DNA of 64,000 nucleotides from contig JADGDD010000009.1 in the NCBI GenBank assembly GCA_016745075.1, positions 1-64,000 on the forward strand, written 5' to 3'. The notes under the pieces are model-generated. The model saw nothing but the letters and a program-made list of their open reading frames with translations. It was not told the origin of the DNA and ran no database searches. Below, piece by piece: positions 36,901 to 45,353 of the stretch; within the stretch, counting starts at the first letter, position 1, and every line of letters starts with the position of its first letter. Position numbers and translations under genes: made by a program. The DNA comes from Planctomycetota bacterium (lineage in GTDB: Bacteria; Planctomycetota; UBA11346).

Positions 36901-38408
36901 CCATAATAATCTGGATTTCTGAGATAATACAATTTTGCAGCATACTCGGTAATCTTTGCATTCGTACCAGACACAGGGCTTGCTGAAAAGTTTTTTACAC
37001 CATCTGCTATTGATATGTATTTTGCTGGTGAATTATTAGGTAACACCGTCCAACGTTTAGTAACATCTAGCGCATTCGGAGCATAATCAGCATTACCCGG
37101 TTCATTGAAAGTCTCCGGAAAGACCCATAAATGATAATCTGGTGGAGCGAGTGCATGATCCGCAAAAGGGTAACCAGCCAATTCTTCAATATTGGCCAAG
37201 GTTTTGACAACTTTCGCATCTCCGAACACACCATCACGAACAGTACCACCAAAGTCTTCCTTCATACCACCATTACCACCAGATGCCATAGAACGGGTAT
37301 CATTCTCTTGGGTAAATTGAATGCCACCAACCTTGTATGCACCACCTTGATAGGCCTTGGGGTACAAAGGATGTTTTTGTCCTTCTCGGCCATTAAAGTT
37401 ATAATCTTCTTCCATCTCATAAGGAACATCTTCCGGACGAGAGTTTTGATCAACATAGCCATGTGACCAATCATATTGAGCACGGACAAACAGTTCTTTC
37501 ATCATACGATAAACACCTTTAACGCCAACCACACTCGGGGTTGTTTCCTCGTCAAAACCTTCGTAATCAATACCTGCCCCATCAATAGGCATATAATCTT
37601 CATCACCGGCAATACCACCACCACCGGCAATGTATAAAGCGCCATTGGTATGAACAGCCCCCTCTACGTCCATATGCAATGCTGGACCCATTTCTAAATC
37701 TCCAACACCAGGTTTTTCTGATGCGTAGAATATCGCATATTTGAAAAGAGAATGTAAACGCAACTGAACAACACGCTGAGACATAACCGATGAAATGGCA
37801 TTCGCTTGATTTTGCCACGGTAGTTCGCCTGCTGTTTCAAGCTCTTCCAAATCTTTATTTTCAAGTAAGCCGGGATCATCTAAATAATAAGCTCGGGCTG
37901 CAATACGAAAATGATAAAAATCAAAATTTTCAATAAATTCTTTACCATCTTCTTCTCCAAGTAAATCTGCCGTACCTGAAGGTGATGGTGGGACGTTAAC
38001 CGTCCACACAGGGTCATCATTTTCGTCATAACCTTCTACTTTGACCGGTTCCACAAACCAGCGCACCACACAGTCACCAAACCACATAGTACCAGCCCAC
38101 GGAGAATCTGGGTCAACAGTCGCATCGTGCTCACTGTCTGGATTGCTCACCAATAACCCTAAATCATTATTGGCAGCAATTTCAACTAAACGCGCTTCTT
38201 TCATAGAAGCTACTGCCTCTGCGGCAGCCATAGCTTGCTGTTTCGACTCTTCCAGAGCAAGCATACGGTTAGCACCGGCAAGACGGTCCGTTGCGACCAT
38301 AAGCAAGCCATAAACCATAACCACCATGGCCATGGTAATAATTATCGTATTACCCTGACGATAACGCTGTTGCTTATTTCTGAGAACACGACTAGGCACG
38401 GTATCCAT
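33960..38408 (-). CDS. Giant PilX-type prepilin, paralogue A (about 1,482 aa)
   Basis: N-terminus resembles PilX/GspK-like minor pilins: basic leader ending in Q-G, then NTIIITMAMVVMVYGLLMVA (membrane helix without Glu at +5), then KQQAMAAAEAVASM, matching the AAE motif of PilX. The remaining 1,400 residues are beta-rich and unrecognised, with GPALHMDVEGAVHTNGALY (a PilX-like block) and a calcium-loop-like motif DVDSDGVYDSGD near residue 570. It ends AGQPPFTPYG and a short tail. It is far longer than known PilX (about 200 aa). Highly similar along its length to the gene at 46418. Start ATG 38408 is chosen by analogy to that copy and AAGGGA upstream; ATG 38426 also has a site. No pilin partners are adjacent, only the NtrC-type gene. 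Confidence 0.8.
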   Translation of the reverse strand: MDTVPSRVLRNKQQRYRQGNTIIITMAMVVMVYGLLMVATDRLAGANRMLALEESKQQAMAAAEAVASMKEARLVEIAANNDLGLLVSNPDSEHDATVDPDSPWAGTMWFGDCVVRWFVEPVKVEGYDENDDPVWTVNVPPSPSGTADLLGEEDGKEFIENFDFYHFRIAARAYYLDDPGLLENKDLEELETAGELPWQNQANAISSVMSQRVVQLRLHSLFKYAIFYASEKPGVGDLEMGPALHMDVEGAVHTNGALYIAGGGGIAGDEDYMPIDGAGIDYEGFDEETTPSVVGVKGVYRMMKELFVRAQYDWSHGYVDQNSRPEDVPYEMEEDYNFNGREGQKHPLYPKAYQGGAYKVGGIQFTQENDTRSMASGGNGGMKEDFGGTVRDGVFGDAKVVKTLANIEELAGYPFADHALAPPDYHLWVFPETFNEPGNADYAPNALDVTKRWTVLPNNSPAKYISIADGVKNFSASPVSGTNAKITEYAAKLYYLRNPDYYGSYDWVFYDRNYYWRPYAHLQMGVDVIDETGSTNVFGSDGIIDGTSMPTLYPVTAEGLKMYYQRSRDVDSDGVYDSGDATVYTVNGRADAGWDLKDVYDPYGFELWPVDNKDFSASDTSVAQVERFNGYPGQVQQLTGFDDTGRQVTKNNSFSPNEVPGFYLDIATNGQPEGDYPEERGLIIRERKIKKPGSVDGRPITKPRQYVITMDDSGILMIDDGVNISEYPEDPSMFQELSGDWYDDISEMSEYYSWAQSNSIRYSGSLLENCFKPAWLEKLHISKDYSAEAAWNCPVELPYDGTWVLEAKTGTFGFSGVNAVANEGSGEGEYQVTRRYAGDQDEKWPQYQIIGTGADGLGVETLFSTGLDYAPNQTKWKSLGEFEFKQGVKPVIKIKQVRNTYRYEPAFTYNYDFNIHPVWLTSRLGYDYWKDLPNASYYYDATYNYLKWTRNDEGQIVYETVTAPLYPYGLQSPAVNGTESVEDRNQRFLNIINLCELKVPPLGCSLTTEEKGTYPTCHQISWLLADGMRLRYVDTNQYTLYGEQYARYLESEYVVQFGEYDITTAFFRHGLDDYRDRVSAGLAVVEGSTRRGNVEPEEGRYNAEEYMIAWDRGVMFRRKSEFIKSYYTNGTAAGQYEPGNRHFNSYWANENRSKSIKSSLLTVNVDMLMDFIKTADIQDVIPGSANTGKMKDIFSGMVYMSRTRRSNAYEPRLPRWHHERINLRQSDMRSVNYGFGLGLIDGHTLYNGIAPLGLLLGDKDDSEDMGIPDDAWKNPSGPDDTFLSGFRLRYAEDMDHGRDYESGTYARKRGMTWVTPNQLYLHGNFNTEKHDDSDGEEQITPVALFADFVNVLSAAWLDVDHQRWSAYTTKADTRVNASLITHNIPTWHGTYKNRMHPSEGAHNIVRLNERWGAYNTELTLYGSLVVLNEARFNKCDISYSSYTAPDRNFQFNTDLFIRAGQPPFTPYGVKVIRTVNTVDTFQ

Positions 38409-38621
38409 AGAACATCCCTTTTTCATTTTTTTCTTCCTCAGCTCAAAATCATCAACAAAACAGCCTGCCTCTAGAAAGGATGCTGAGAGGGGCTCACTAC
38501 CGGACACAAGGGCCCAGCAAACCGCCCACTCGAGCGTCCTTTTCCACGCCATTGTATAACTGAAATATATTCCTAATCAATCAATGATTGCAGAGTTTAT
38601 TTCCATCTTTTGCGCCATTCG

Positions 38622-38687
38622 TTACAATAGAAACAGGCAGTGTCGGTAACAATGAGCCAGAAACGATGAGGAGGAAATCATTTTCAT
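38622..38687 (-). CDS. Possible 21-aa leader-like peptide
   Basis: ATG at 38687 is preceded 5 bases upstream by AAGGAGG, the best ribosome site in this region. The frame encodes MKMISSSSFLAHCYRHCLFL plus one more Leu, then TAA. It lies 35 bases downstream of bioB on the same strand. The ribosome site is fully paired in a 12-bp hairpin whose other arm is the start of this coding region. It may be a real small gene or a coincidence of the hairpin sequence. Confidence 0.3.
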   Translation of the reverse strand: MKMISSSSFLAHCYRHCLFLL

Positions 38688-38698
38688 GATTTCCTCCT
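38669..38698 (-). terminator. 12-bp hairpin downstream of bioB
   Basis: AGGAGGAAATCA and TGATTTCCTCCT pair perfectly around a 6-base loop. It lies 24 bases after the bioB stop on the minus strand but is followed by CATCG rather than a T tract. Either a transcript-end structure for bioB or a translational control element for the small frame inside it. Confidence 0.45.
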
Positions 38699-38722
38699 TA
38701 ATTAACACCAAACTGAAGTGTT

Positions 38723-39760
38723 TTATTTGCAGCCGCAATCACCGCCACAAGCAACCGTTAGACCAGCATCAGCAACCGCTTGCTTCCAAAAATCTGGAGC
38801 AGTCCCAAGAGTTGTTAAATAATTACCAACCATAACAGAGTTAATCCCAGTAACGAAGACTTCACCAAGACGATCACCGAAAGTTACCTCTTTACCGCCT
38901 GCAACCATGATATTGCGATCTGGCAAGAAACAGCGATAAACGGCAAGCGTGATCAGAGCCTCGTCTGTGTCCATTGGCTCTTTTCCTTCAAGACCTGTGC
39001 CTTCTAGTGGGTTCAGAAAGTTGATCGGAATCATTTGTGGTTCGATGTACCGTAGTTGTTCAGCAAATTCAATGCGCTGATCTTTATCTTCGCCCATGCC
39101 GACAATACCACCAGAACACAAGCCCATTCCAGATTCTTTTATATAGCCAATGGTTTGCATACGTTCTTCAAAGCTATGACTGCTACAGGTTTGATCGAAG
39201 AAACTCTTTGCTGTTTCAAGATTATGACCATACACAGCAACTCCTGCTTCCTGCAAGCGGTTAGCAGTGTTTTGTGAATCAAGCAAGCCGAGGTTCACAT
39301 CAGCACGAATTTCACCATTTTTTGTCAGGGTTTTCAAAGACTCGCAAACCATGTCTAATTGGCGACCTTCTTTAACACCCTTCCATGCAGCAACGAGCCC
39401 CAATGCATTGGCACCATTTTCATGGGCTGAGTCAGCGGCAGTAACAATATCTTCGTCATCCATCCAACTGTACTTATCATAATCCACGCCATCAACCCCA
39501 GAGGCTTGCGAACAGTACGAACAGTTTTCACTACAGCCACCTGATTTTGCATTCAAAATAGAACAGAAATGGACGTTGGTGCCAATACGCTCTGCCCGAA
39601 TCTTTTGCGCACCCGCAAACAAAGCGGCGGCGGCCTCAGTACCAGCTTCCACATCAAGCAACATACGTGCTTGCGCAGCACTCATTTCGACGGTGCCACG
39701 TGCTATGTCGGCGGTGAGAGCGTTGATTTCTTCGGCGGTCATGCTGCAAACAGTATCCAT
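38723..39760 (-). CDS. bioB: Biotin synthase
   Basis: A 345-aa radical SAM enzyme. The 4Fe-4S motif is C76-SEN-C80-SY-C83; further blocks SGGIVGMGED, IPINFLNPLEGTGLEG and MVAGGKEVTFGDRLGEVF (family usually has GR for the last part). It inserts sulfur into dethiobiotin. The protein ends CGGDCGCK, a cysteine-rich tail seen in some BioB. AGGAGA precedes the ATG. No other bio genes are in the window. Confidence 0.95.
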   Translation of the reverse strand: MDTVCSMTAEEINALTADIARGTVEMSAAQARMLLDVEAGTEAAAALFAGAQKIRAERIGTNVHFCSILNAKSGGCSENCSYCSQASGVDGVDYDKYSWMDDEDIVTAADSAHENGANALGLVAAWKGVKEGRQLDMVCESLKTLTKNGEIRADVNLGLLDSQNTANRLQEAGVAVYGHNLETAKSFFDQTCSSHSFEERMQTIGYIKESGMGLCSGGIVGMGEDKDQRIEFAEQLRYIEPQMIPINFLNPLEGTGLEGKEPMDTDEALITLAVYRCFLPDRNIMVAGGKEVTFGDRLGEVFVTGINSVMVGNYLTTLGTAPDFWKQAVADAGLTVACGGDCGCK

Positions 39761-39808
39761 TATAGTCTCCTAATATGGGCAGTTTCCTAAATGATAAGCA
39801 TTTGCAAG

Positions 39809-40594
39809 TTACCAAGTAGCGGCAGCGTGTCGCAATGCGTCTGAAACATATGTTTGCCAATAATCCCAGCTATGACCTCCTGCATGTTCAAGATATTGAT
39901 GTGTCACTGAGATGTCCTCTAATTGCTTATGAAGCAAACGGTTACCTGCTAAGAGCCTATCGTCCACACCACAGTCAAAATGCAGTGGAGGCAGTCTTTC
40001 TGCATGCATCCTAGCGTAGTCTATCACATCTTCTTGTACAGGACCCCATTGCGTAAATTGTGCACGTGATTCTTCCACAAAAAGAAACAGCTCGTCAAAT
40101 CGAGTGATCGAACTATGCCCTGTTATCGCGGTAAAACGGTCTGGATACTTACAACCTAAACGTAAAGCTCCGTAACCGCCCATAGACAACCCCCCTATAG
40201 CCACTGGTGATTGATCACTCAGCATATCTGATAACCAATAGGCTGCATCCAAACAATCTTCTACAATCCAACGTTCATAGTCTGCTTCTTGCCGCGACAG
40301 ATAGCCACTGCCATCACCACTCAGGCCATCACTCGGCATCAGCAACGCACAGGGTGGAATATCTCCCACATCAATAAGATCCGTTACGATATCATGAACT
40401 CTTCCCGAAGCCGTCCAATCTAAATGACATCCGTAGACACCATGTAACAGTATCATTATTGGCATATCTTGAGTCTGCTGTTCTGGCAACCATAAGCTAA
40501 CAGTACCGCGCCCACCAAGAGCGCTGCTTTTGCAGCATGCGTGGATAAGGCCTTTTGTATCAGTAGCATATCGCTGTAGACGGCGTATAGTCAT
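39809..40594 (-). CDS. Alpha/beta-hydrolase, esterase D family
   Basis: A 261-aa hydrolase. LLHGVYGCHLDW forms the oxyanion region, the nucleophile is S137 in GLSMGGYGALRLG, the acid is in HFDCGVDDRLL and the His in HAGGHSWDYW. It resembles S-formylglutathione hydrolase/esterase D and acyl esterases. Its start overlaps the alcohol dehydrogenase stop by 4 bases (ATGA), so the two are coupled. A FrmB-like thioester hydrolase is an attractive reading, but xylan- or acyl-esterase activity cannot be excluded. Confidence 0.82.
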   Translation of the reverse strand: MTIRRLQRYATDTKGLIHACCKSSALGGRGTVSLWLPEQQTQDMPIMILLHGVYGCHLDWTASGRVHDIVTDLIDVGDIPPCALLMPSDGLSGDGSGYLSRQEADYERWIVEDCLDAAYWLSDMLSDQSPVAIGGLSMGGYGALRLGCKYPDRFTAITGHSSITRFDELFLFVEESRAQFTQWGPVQEDVIDYARMHAERLPPLHFDCGVDDRLLAGNRLLHKQLEDISVTHQYLEHAGGHSWDYWQTYVSDALRHAAATW

Positions 40595-41691
40595 AAGTTT
40601 GCTCCTATAGCCAAAACACCTTTGGCATTTTTTCCTGATAACATATCGTCAAATGCCTGTTGGAAATCTTCAAGCGTATACCGGTGCGTCACCATTTCCT
40701 CCAACAATAAATTACCACAACTATGCTCATGAAATAAACGGTCAAAATCTTCTGAGGGGTTACAACGACCATACAACGATGTAATAAACGTTTTATCCCA
40801 TTCAAATAAACGCATATCAACCGTCACTTCTTCTTCAATACCACTCACTCCTACGGCGGTACCACCATTCCGAATCATCGCTAAAGGTGCATCAGCCAGA
40901 GCCGGAACAGCACAGCATTCAAAGGCATAGTCAGCGCCACGTCCATTGGTCTGCTCTTTCACCCATACTGCCGCCTGACGTAAACCAATATCATCTCGAT
41001 TGGCATGCCAAACATCGGTGGCACCATATTGCTGAGCCATGTCTAAGCGATTTTCATGAAGATCGATGGCTATGATTTGAGCAGCTTCAGCTATTTTTGC
41101 ACCTTGAATGACTGAAAGACCTACAGCCCCACAACCGATAACAACAACAGAAGAACCTTTTTCTACCGCAGCTGTACGTAGAACACTACCAACGCCTGTC
41201 ATCACACCACAGCCAGTAATACAGGCCCCGTCAAAACTCACCGAACTATTTTCTGGAATTTTGCAAACGGCTTCTTGGGCAACAACGGTATGGGTTGCCA
41301 TCGTTCCGAGACCAAAAGCAACAGCAGGATTTTGCTCACAATCACTCGGCCATTGTCGACGTTCATGTGGAACATCGGCTGCATTCTCGCACAAAGGCTT
41401 CAGTCCACGTTCACAATAATAGCATGTTCCACAGGGCTTAGCCCAATTTAAAACGACACGGTCGCCAATGGATAAATTGTCAACTTCTGGACCCACAGCC
41501 GCTACAATACCAGCACCTTCATGTCCAAGAATAAATGGCCACTGACAACGAGCGACATCCCAATCAGTATGACAAACACCGCTTGCCATAATCTTAATAA
41601 GCACTTCCCCGCGCTCTGGAGCGCCTAAAGAAAATTGCCGTAAAGACAAGACCCCATGACCATCACTCACCACTGCCTGAACATCTATCAT
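40591..41691 (-). CDS. Zinc-dependent alcohol dehydrogenase (class III-like)
   Basis: A 366-aa medium-chain dehydrogenase. Catalytic zinc ligands in GVCHTDWD, LGHEGAG and the ITGCGVMTG block; structural zinc in CGTCYYCERGLKPLC; NAD-binding VVIGCGAVGLSVIQGA with D in IAIDLHENRL. The TGCGV-x-TG motif is typical of class III (formaldehyde/thiol adduct) enzymes. With the coupled esterase it resembles the frmA-frmB pair for thiol-dependent formaldehyde oxidation, possibly with a thiol other than glutathione. Confidence 0.87.
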   Translation of the reverse strand: MIDVQAVVSDGHGVLSLRQFSLGAPERGEVLIKIMASGVCHTDWDVARCQWPFILGHEGAGIVAAVGPEVDNLSIGDRVVLNWAKPCGTCYYCERGLKPLCENAADVPHERRQWPSDCEQNPAVAFGLGTMATHTVVAQEAVCKIPENSSVSFDGACITGCGVMTGVGSVLRTAAVEKGSSVVVIGCGAVGLSVIQGAKIAEAAQIIAIDLHENRLDMAQQYGATDVWHANRDDIGLRQAAVWVKEQTNGRGADYAFECCAVPALADAPLAMIRNGGTAVGVSGIEEEVTVDMRLFEWDKTFITSLYGRCNPSEDFDRLFHEHSCGNLLLEEMVTHRYTLEDFQQAFDDMLSGKNAKGVLAIGANL

Positions 41692-41780
41692 ACGAATCCT
41701 TTTCTTCCGAAGAAAGAGAAAAGAACCGTATCATAATCAACAGTCAAACTACTATGATTTTATAAAAAAGAGATACTTTT

Positions 41781-43043
41781 TTACACGGTTTCAGACGTTT
41801 CTTCAGTAGCATTTCTGATAGAACGAATATTTATGATCATTAATATGGATACGGTCAACGCCACTACAAACAGTCCACAGAATACATATAATGCTGATTG
41901 ATAAGAACCGGTTTGTTCTTTGACCATCGCCATTAAAGTTGAACCAGACAAACCGGCGGCGGCCCATGCGGTTAAAATATATCCATGAATAGCGCCTAAT
42001 TGTTTCGTCCCAAAAATATCGCCAATAAATGCTGGAATACTCGAAAAGCCACCGCCGTAACAGGTAAGGATGAGCAAGACCAAACATTGAAAAAACATTG
42101 CGCTGGAAACATGCGGTAAGGCAAAGAAGGCGAAAATTTGTAAAACAAAAAAGGTTACATAGGTGAGTGGTCGTCCAATATAATCAGAACAAGTTGCCCA
42201 ACCAATACGACCAAAACCATTACACAACCCCATCAATCCAACCATGGAAGCGGCGGCAACGGCATCCATACCCGCTACCTCCATGGCCATTGGTGAGGCC
42301 ACTGAAATAACGGCAATACCGCAGGTCACATTGATATACAACATAACCCATAGAAAATAAAAACGTGGAGTTTTGATCGATTCATTGGCTGTTAATTGAG
42401 ATAAATCTTTGACAACTTTGATAGATGCTTTTTTGACAACATCTCCCTTCATCGATTCCGGTAACCAGTCTTTAGGTGGCGGTGCCAAATAGAGCGATGC
42501 CAGTACCATCACACACAAATAAACCGACCCAAGAATATAAAATGCCGCTGCAATACTCATATTGGCGATAAGATAACGAATAGATGGCCCAGCAATAGCC
42601 GCCGCAAAACCAAACCCCATAATAGCCATACCTGTTGCTAGACCACGTCTATCTGGGAACCATTTGACCAAAGTAGATACAGGCGCAACATAGCCAACAC
42701 CCAAACCCATGCCACCAAGTACGCCATAAAAAGCATAGAGTAGGTACAGGCTTTCCATTTGCACTGCCAGACCTGAGCCGATCAAGCCGCTACCAAATAA
42801 CGCAGCGGCAACAAGACCAGCTTTACGAGGACCATGTTTTTCAACAAAATGTCCCATAAAAGCAGCAGAAATCCCAAGAAAGAAAATAGCCAAGCCAAAA
42901 GTAAAGCCAACTTCTTTGAGGCTCCAACCAAACTCTTCCATTAATGGTTTAGAAAATACACTCCATGCGTAAACAGAACCGATAGAAATATGTATGCCCA
43001 CAGCCGAAGCCGCAATGAACCATCTGTTTTTGACCTGCGTCAT
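41781..43043 (-). CDS. MFS transporter, oxalate/formate antiporter (OFA) family
   Basis: A 420-aa protein with 12 predicted membrane segments and a central cytoplasmic loop (about 200-225). Family signatures: GSVYAWSVFSKPL at the N-terminus, GPRKAGLVAAALFGSG after helix 2, and FPDRRGLATGMAIMGFGFAA in helix 5. OFA members exchange small carboxylates such as oxalate and formate. Formate would fit the neighbouring dehydrogenase/esterase pair, as the end product of formaldehyde oxidation; this is inference. Separated from the dehydrogenase by 89 bases on the same strand. Confidence 0.85.
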   Translation of the reverse strand: MTQVKNRWFIAASAVGIHISIGSVYAWSVFSKPLMEEFGWSLKEVGFTFGLAIFFLGISAAFMGHFVEKHGPRKAGLVAAALFGSGLIGSGLAVQMESLYLLYAFYGVLGGMGLGVGYVAPVSTLVKWFPDRRGLATGMAIMGFGFAAAIAGPSIRYLIANMSIAAAFYILGSVYLCVMVLASLYLAPPPKDWLPESMKGDVVKKASIKVVKDLSQLTANESIKTPRFYFLWVMLYINVTCGIAVISVASPMAMEVAGMDAVAAASMVGLMGLCNGFGRIGWATCSDYIGRPLTYVTFFVLQIFAFFALPHVSSAMFFQCLVLLILTCYGGGFSSIPAFIGDIFGTKQLGAIHGYILTAWAAAGLSGSTLMAMVKEQTGSYQSALYVFCGLFVVALTVSILMIINIRSIRNATEETSETV

Positions 43044-43363
43044 ATGCTCTCCTTATTCAGATATACGGCAGGCTATGACTGATTACCCCTGAGCAACACG
43101 ACACTAGGACTGAGCAATTATTTTATGACATAGATTCTTTTTCCGGTACTCAGGCAGGCATTTTCTGCATAACAACTAAAAAACAACACCCTCACCTCAA
43201 AACAGGAAACCGTTGCAAACTCAACGAGTCACGGTCTCTCTAAAATAAAAAACGCCTGTCACCTTTTTTGTCACAACCTTTACTGCGAAGACACGAACAG
43301 GTCGTTGCATCGGCAAGTGATGCTGTAGATTCGTTCTTCCGTTCATGGGTATGGAGATTTCTT
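43044..43363. other. Intergenic region between MFS and nrdR
   Basis: A 320-base divergent control region. AT-rich tracts and a GTCAC-TTTTTT-GTCAC direct repeat near 43258-43273 are visible. No convincing -10/-35 pair or palindromic NrdR box was identified. The nrdR frame is open from 43268, but the conserved protein starts at 43364. Confidence 0.4.
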
Positions 43364-43903
43364 GTGCGCTGTCCCTTCTGTCGTGAAGATGATGATAAGG
43401 TAGTCGATACTCGGCTCACGGATGATGGTACTGCCATCCGCCGCCGCCGTGTATGCAACCACTGTGATAAGCGCTTCACCACCTACGAACGTGTTGAGAG
43501 CGAAGAACATATCCGAGTCATTAAGAGAGATGGCAGCAGCGAACTCTTTGATCGGAAGAAAGTTCTGAAAGGTTTGTTACGTGCCTGCGAAAAGCGCTCT
43601 GTTCCCCGTGAAGCTCTGGAAGGACTCGTCAATCGGGTGCAACAAGATATTCTTGCAGACGGCAACCCAGAGATTAATGCTTCTGACATTGGCCATTTGG
43701 TGATGCCCGCTCTACGGGAACTTGATGATGTCGCTTACGTCCGTTTTGCCTCCGTCTACCGTGAATTTAAAGATGTGGACGACTTCATGTCTGAATTGCG
43801 TAAGATCATTGGTGATAATCCAACACATGCTGCTGCCGCTACCGCTGTAACAGCAGACACTGAACAAGCTGGAGATGCTGATGCCACCAGCAGTGATCAC
43901 TAA
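43364..43903 (+). CDS. nrdR: Transcriptional repressor NrdR
   Basis: About 179 aa. N-terminal zinc ribbon CPFC-x...-CNHC (RCPFCREDDDKVVDTRL, RRRRVCNHCDKRFTTYE) followed by an ATP-cone (VIKRDGSSELFDRKKVLKGL). NrdR senses ATP/dATP and represses ribonucleotide reductase genes. GTG 43364 is preferred: GGAG lies 7 bases upstream and NrdR conservation starts with M-R-C-P. Slightly longer than usual owing to an Ala/Thr-rich C-terminal tail. It overlaps the next gene, so it likely regulates and travels with it. Confidence 0.94.
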   Translation: MRCPFCREDDDKVVDTRLTDDGTAIRRRRVCNHCDKRFTTYERVESEEHIRVIKRDGSSELFDRKKVLKGLLRACEKRSVPREALEGLVNRVQQDILADGNPEINASDIGHLVMPALRELDDVAYVRFASVYREFKDVDDFMSELRKIIGDNPTHAAAATAVTADTEQAGDADATSSDH

Positions 43904-45353
43904 ACGAGATGGCTCAACCGTTCCTTTTGACCTGAACCGCATTGTCTCTGCTATTAGCAAAGCACAGCAAGCCGCAAATAATGAAGATAGTGAACTCGCT
44001 CTAGAGTTAGCCGAAGTTGTTCAAGACCATCTGGATGCCGAGTCTACAGATCACATTGATATTGAAGATATTCAGGATGCTGTATTAACCGTGCTCAGCG
44101 GCACCATGCACTATGAAGTCGCCAGCGCCTACGCTCGTTACCGCGATACCCGCGAACGAGAACGACGACAACAGCGTGTTGATAACCCCAGCGATACCAC
44201 TCGTCCAAACATTTTCATCATTGATGCCCTTGGCACTCGGGCTGAGTGGGATCGGGATCGATTAATTCGCTACTGTGAAAACATTTTAGATTTACCCGCC
44301 AATGTCAGCAAAGATATTGTTCGTCGTGTTGAAAGCATGCTAGCTGAAACCAATATGCATGAATTGGATGCAGCCTTATTATTAAGCCTGCTAGATGCGG
44401 CAATGGTTACTTGTGGCTGCCATGCTGCTGCACAAGAACGCGCACCTTACCGTATGGACAGAGTTGACGTTGAACACTGTATGACCGTCGATGAAACAGC
44501 ACGCAGCACAGACCAACTCATCAGCTCTCATATTTTGCGGCAATGGTCTTTACGCAACGGTCCTGGCTCAGATGTATTGCGTCTCTATTCCGAAGGCCGT
44601 CTCTGGGTAGATGGCCTTGATAATCCACGCCGTGGCACTCTGCTCAGCGTCGGCCTTGATGGCCACTCAGATGTCTGGCACATTATCGCTACCGCATGGA
44701 ACGTCATTATGGACGCGCGCGAATCGTGGCAGTGCGTGCAAATAATTTTTCCGCCGATGGTCCTTGGTGCACTTGAAAAAGACTGTATCGAAACTGGTAC
44801 TGATAAAGAAGCCGATCCAGAGAAAAAACCGTGCAAATTGGCTCAAGCATTGGATTCTATTGGCCGCTTTGCCGAGTGTTACCTCTACTGCGATGGCCGC
44901 ACCCCGCTCTTACAGAGCTGGCCACTCACCAGTAAGTCTATTGGTTTAGCGACTTATGCTGAGGATTTTTTACTTCAAGGACAACTACAAGAATTGGGGC
45001 TCTCTATGATTAGCGGGCCACATCTGATGCAGCCACATTACACCAGACGAATCGCAGTCCGACTGGCCATTAACGCTGAAGGCTTAGATGAAAACCATTC
45101 ACACATGGATATGCTAGCAATGGCTTTAGCCAGCGCCGCCAGTACTCGCCTTCAACACCTCTCGCTCAATTCCGATATCGCGGGAACAGAAGTGCGTTAC
45201 GCCATCTTTGGCTTACCACCAGGCTCCGTTGCCATGAAATATCTTGAAGGACAAGTTGTTCAAGAAGGTCTACGTAGCAATATTCCGCTATCCCGCTCGA
45301 CAACCTTACCAACGGCTGCCTGTAATCACTTCACACGTTTATACGGTGTTTAA
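43881..45353 (+). CDS. Two-ATP-cone, NrdD-like protein lacking a glycyl-radical site
   Basis: About 490 aa. First ATP-cone at residues 4-95 (VITKRDGSTVPFDLNRIVSA, IEDIQDAVLTVLSG, AYARYRDTRERER). A second cone-like unit follows (FIIDALGTRAEWDRDRLIRY) near 110-180. The rest contains LRLYSEGRLWVDGLD, resembling the NrdD segment AHxxGxIHIHDL, but there is no C-terminal RVSGY-type glycyl-radical motif and no CxxC pair at the end. The ATG is placed at 43881 because GGAG lies 6 bases upstream. Overlaps nrdR and the next gene. Probably a nucleotide-binding pseudoenzyme derived from anaerobic ribonucleotide reductase; function unknown. Confidence 0.7.
   Translation: MPPAVITKRDGSTVPFDLNRIVSAISKAQQAANNEDSELALELAEVVQDHLDAESTDHIDIEDIQDAVLTVLSGTMHYEVASAYARYRDTRERERRQQRVDNPSDTTRPNIFIIDALGTRAEWDRDRLIRYCENILDLPANVSKDIVRRVESMLAETNMHELDAALLLSLLDAAMVTCGCHAAAQERAPYRMDRVDVEHCMTVDETARSTDQLISSHILRQWSLRNGPGSDVLRLYSEGRLWVDGLDNPRRGTLLSVGLDGHSDVWHIIATAWNVIMDARESWQCVQIIFPPMVLGALEKDCIETGTDKEADPEKKPCKLAQALDSIGRFAECYLYCDGRTPLLQSWPLTSKSIGLATYAEDFLLQGQLQELGLSMISGPHLMQPHYTRRIAVRLAINAEGLDENHSHMDMLAMALASAASTRLQHLSLNSDIAGTEVRYAIFGLPPGSVAMKYLEGQVVQEGLRSNIPLSRSTTLPTAACNHFTRLYGV

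Larger units (their letters stand above)
38409..38722. other. Intergenic region between giant prepilin A and bioB
   Basis: This 314-base stretch holds the upstream region of prepilin A, a strong hairpin (38669-38698) and a possible 21-codon reading frame (38622-38687, minus). The frame of prepilin A is open to 38552, but the extra N-terminus is not prepilin-like. No sigma-54 -24/-12 element (GG-N10-GC) was found upstream of prepilin A. Nothing else is recognised. Confidence 0.5.

Noticed and set aside
38409..38620. Sigma-54 site upstream of prepilin A
   Set aside because: AGCAAACCGCCCA on the plus strand looked similar to a reversed -12/-24 but the GC-N10-CC spacing fails.
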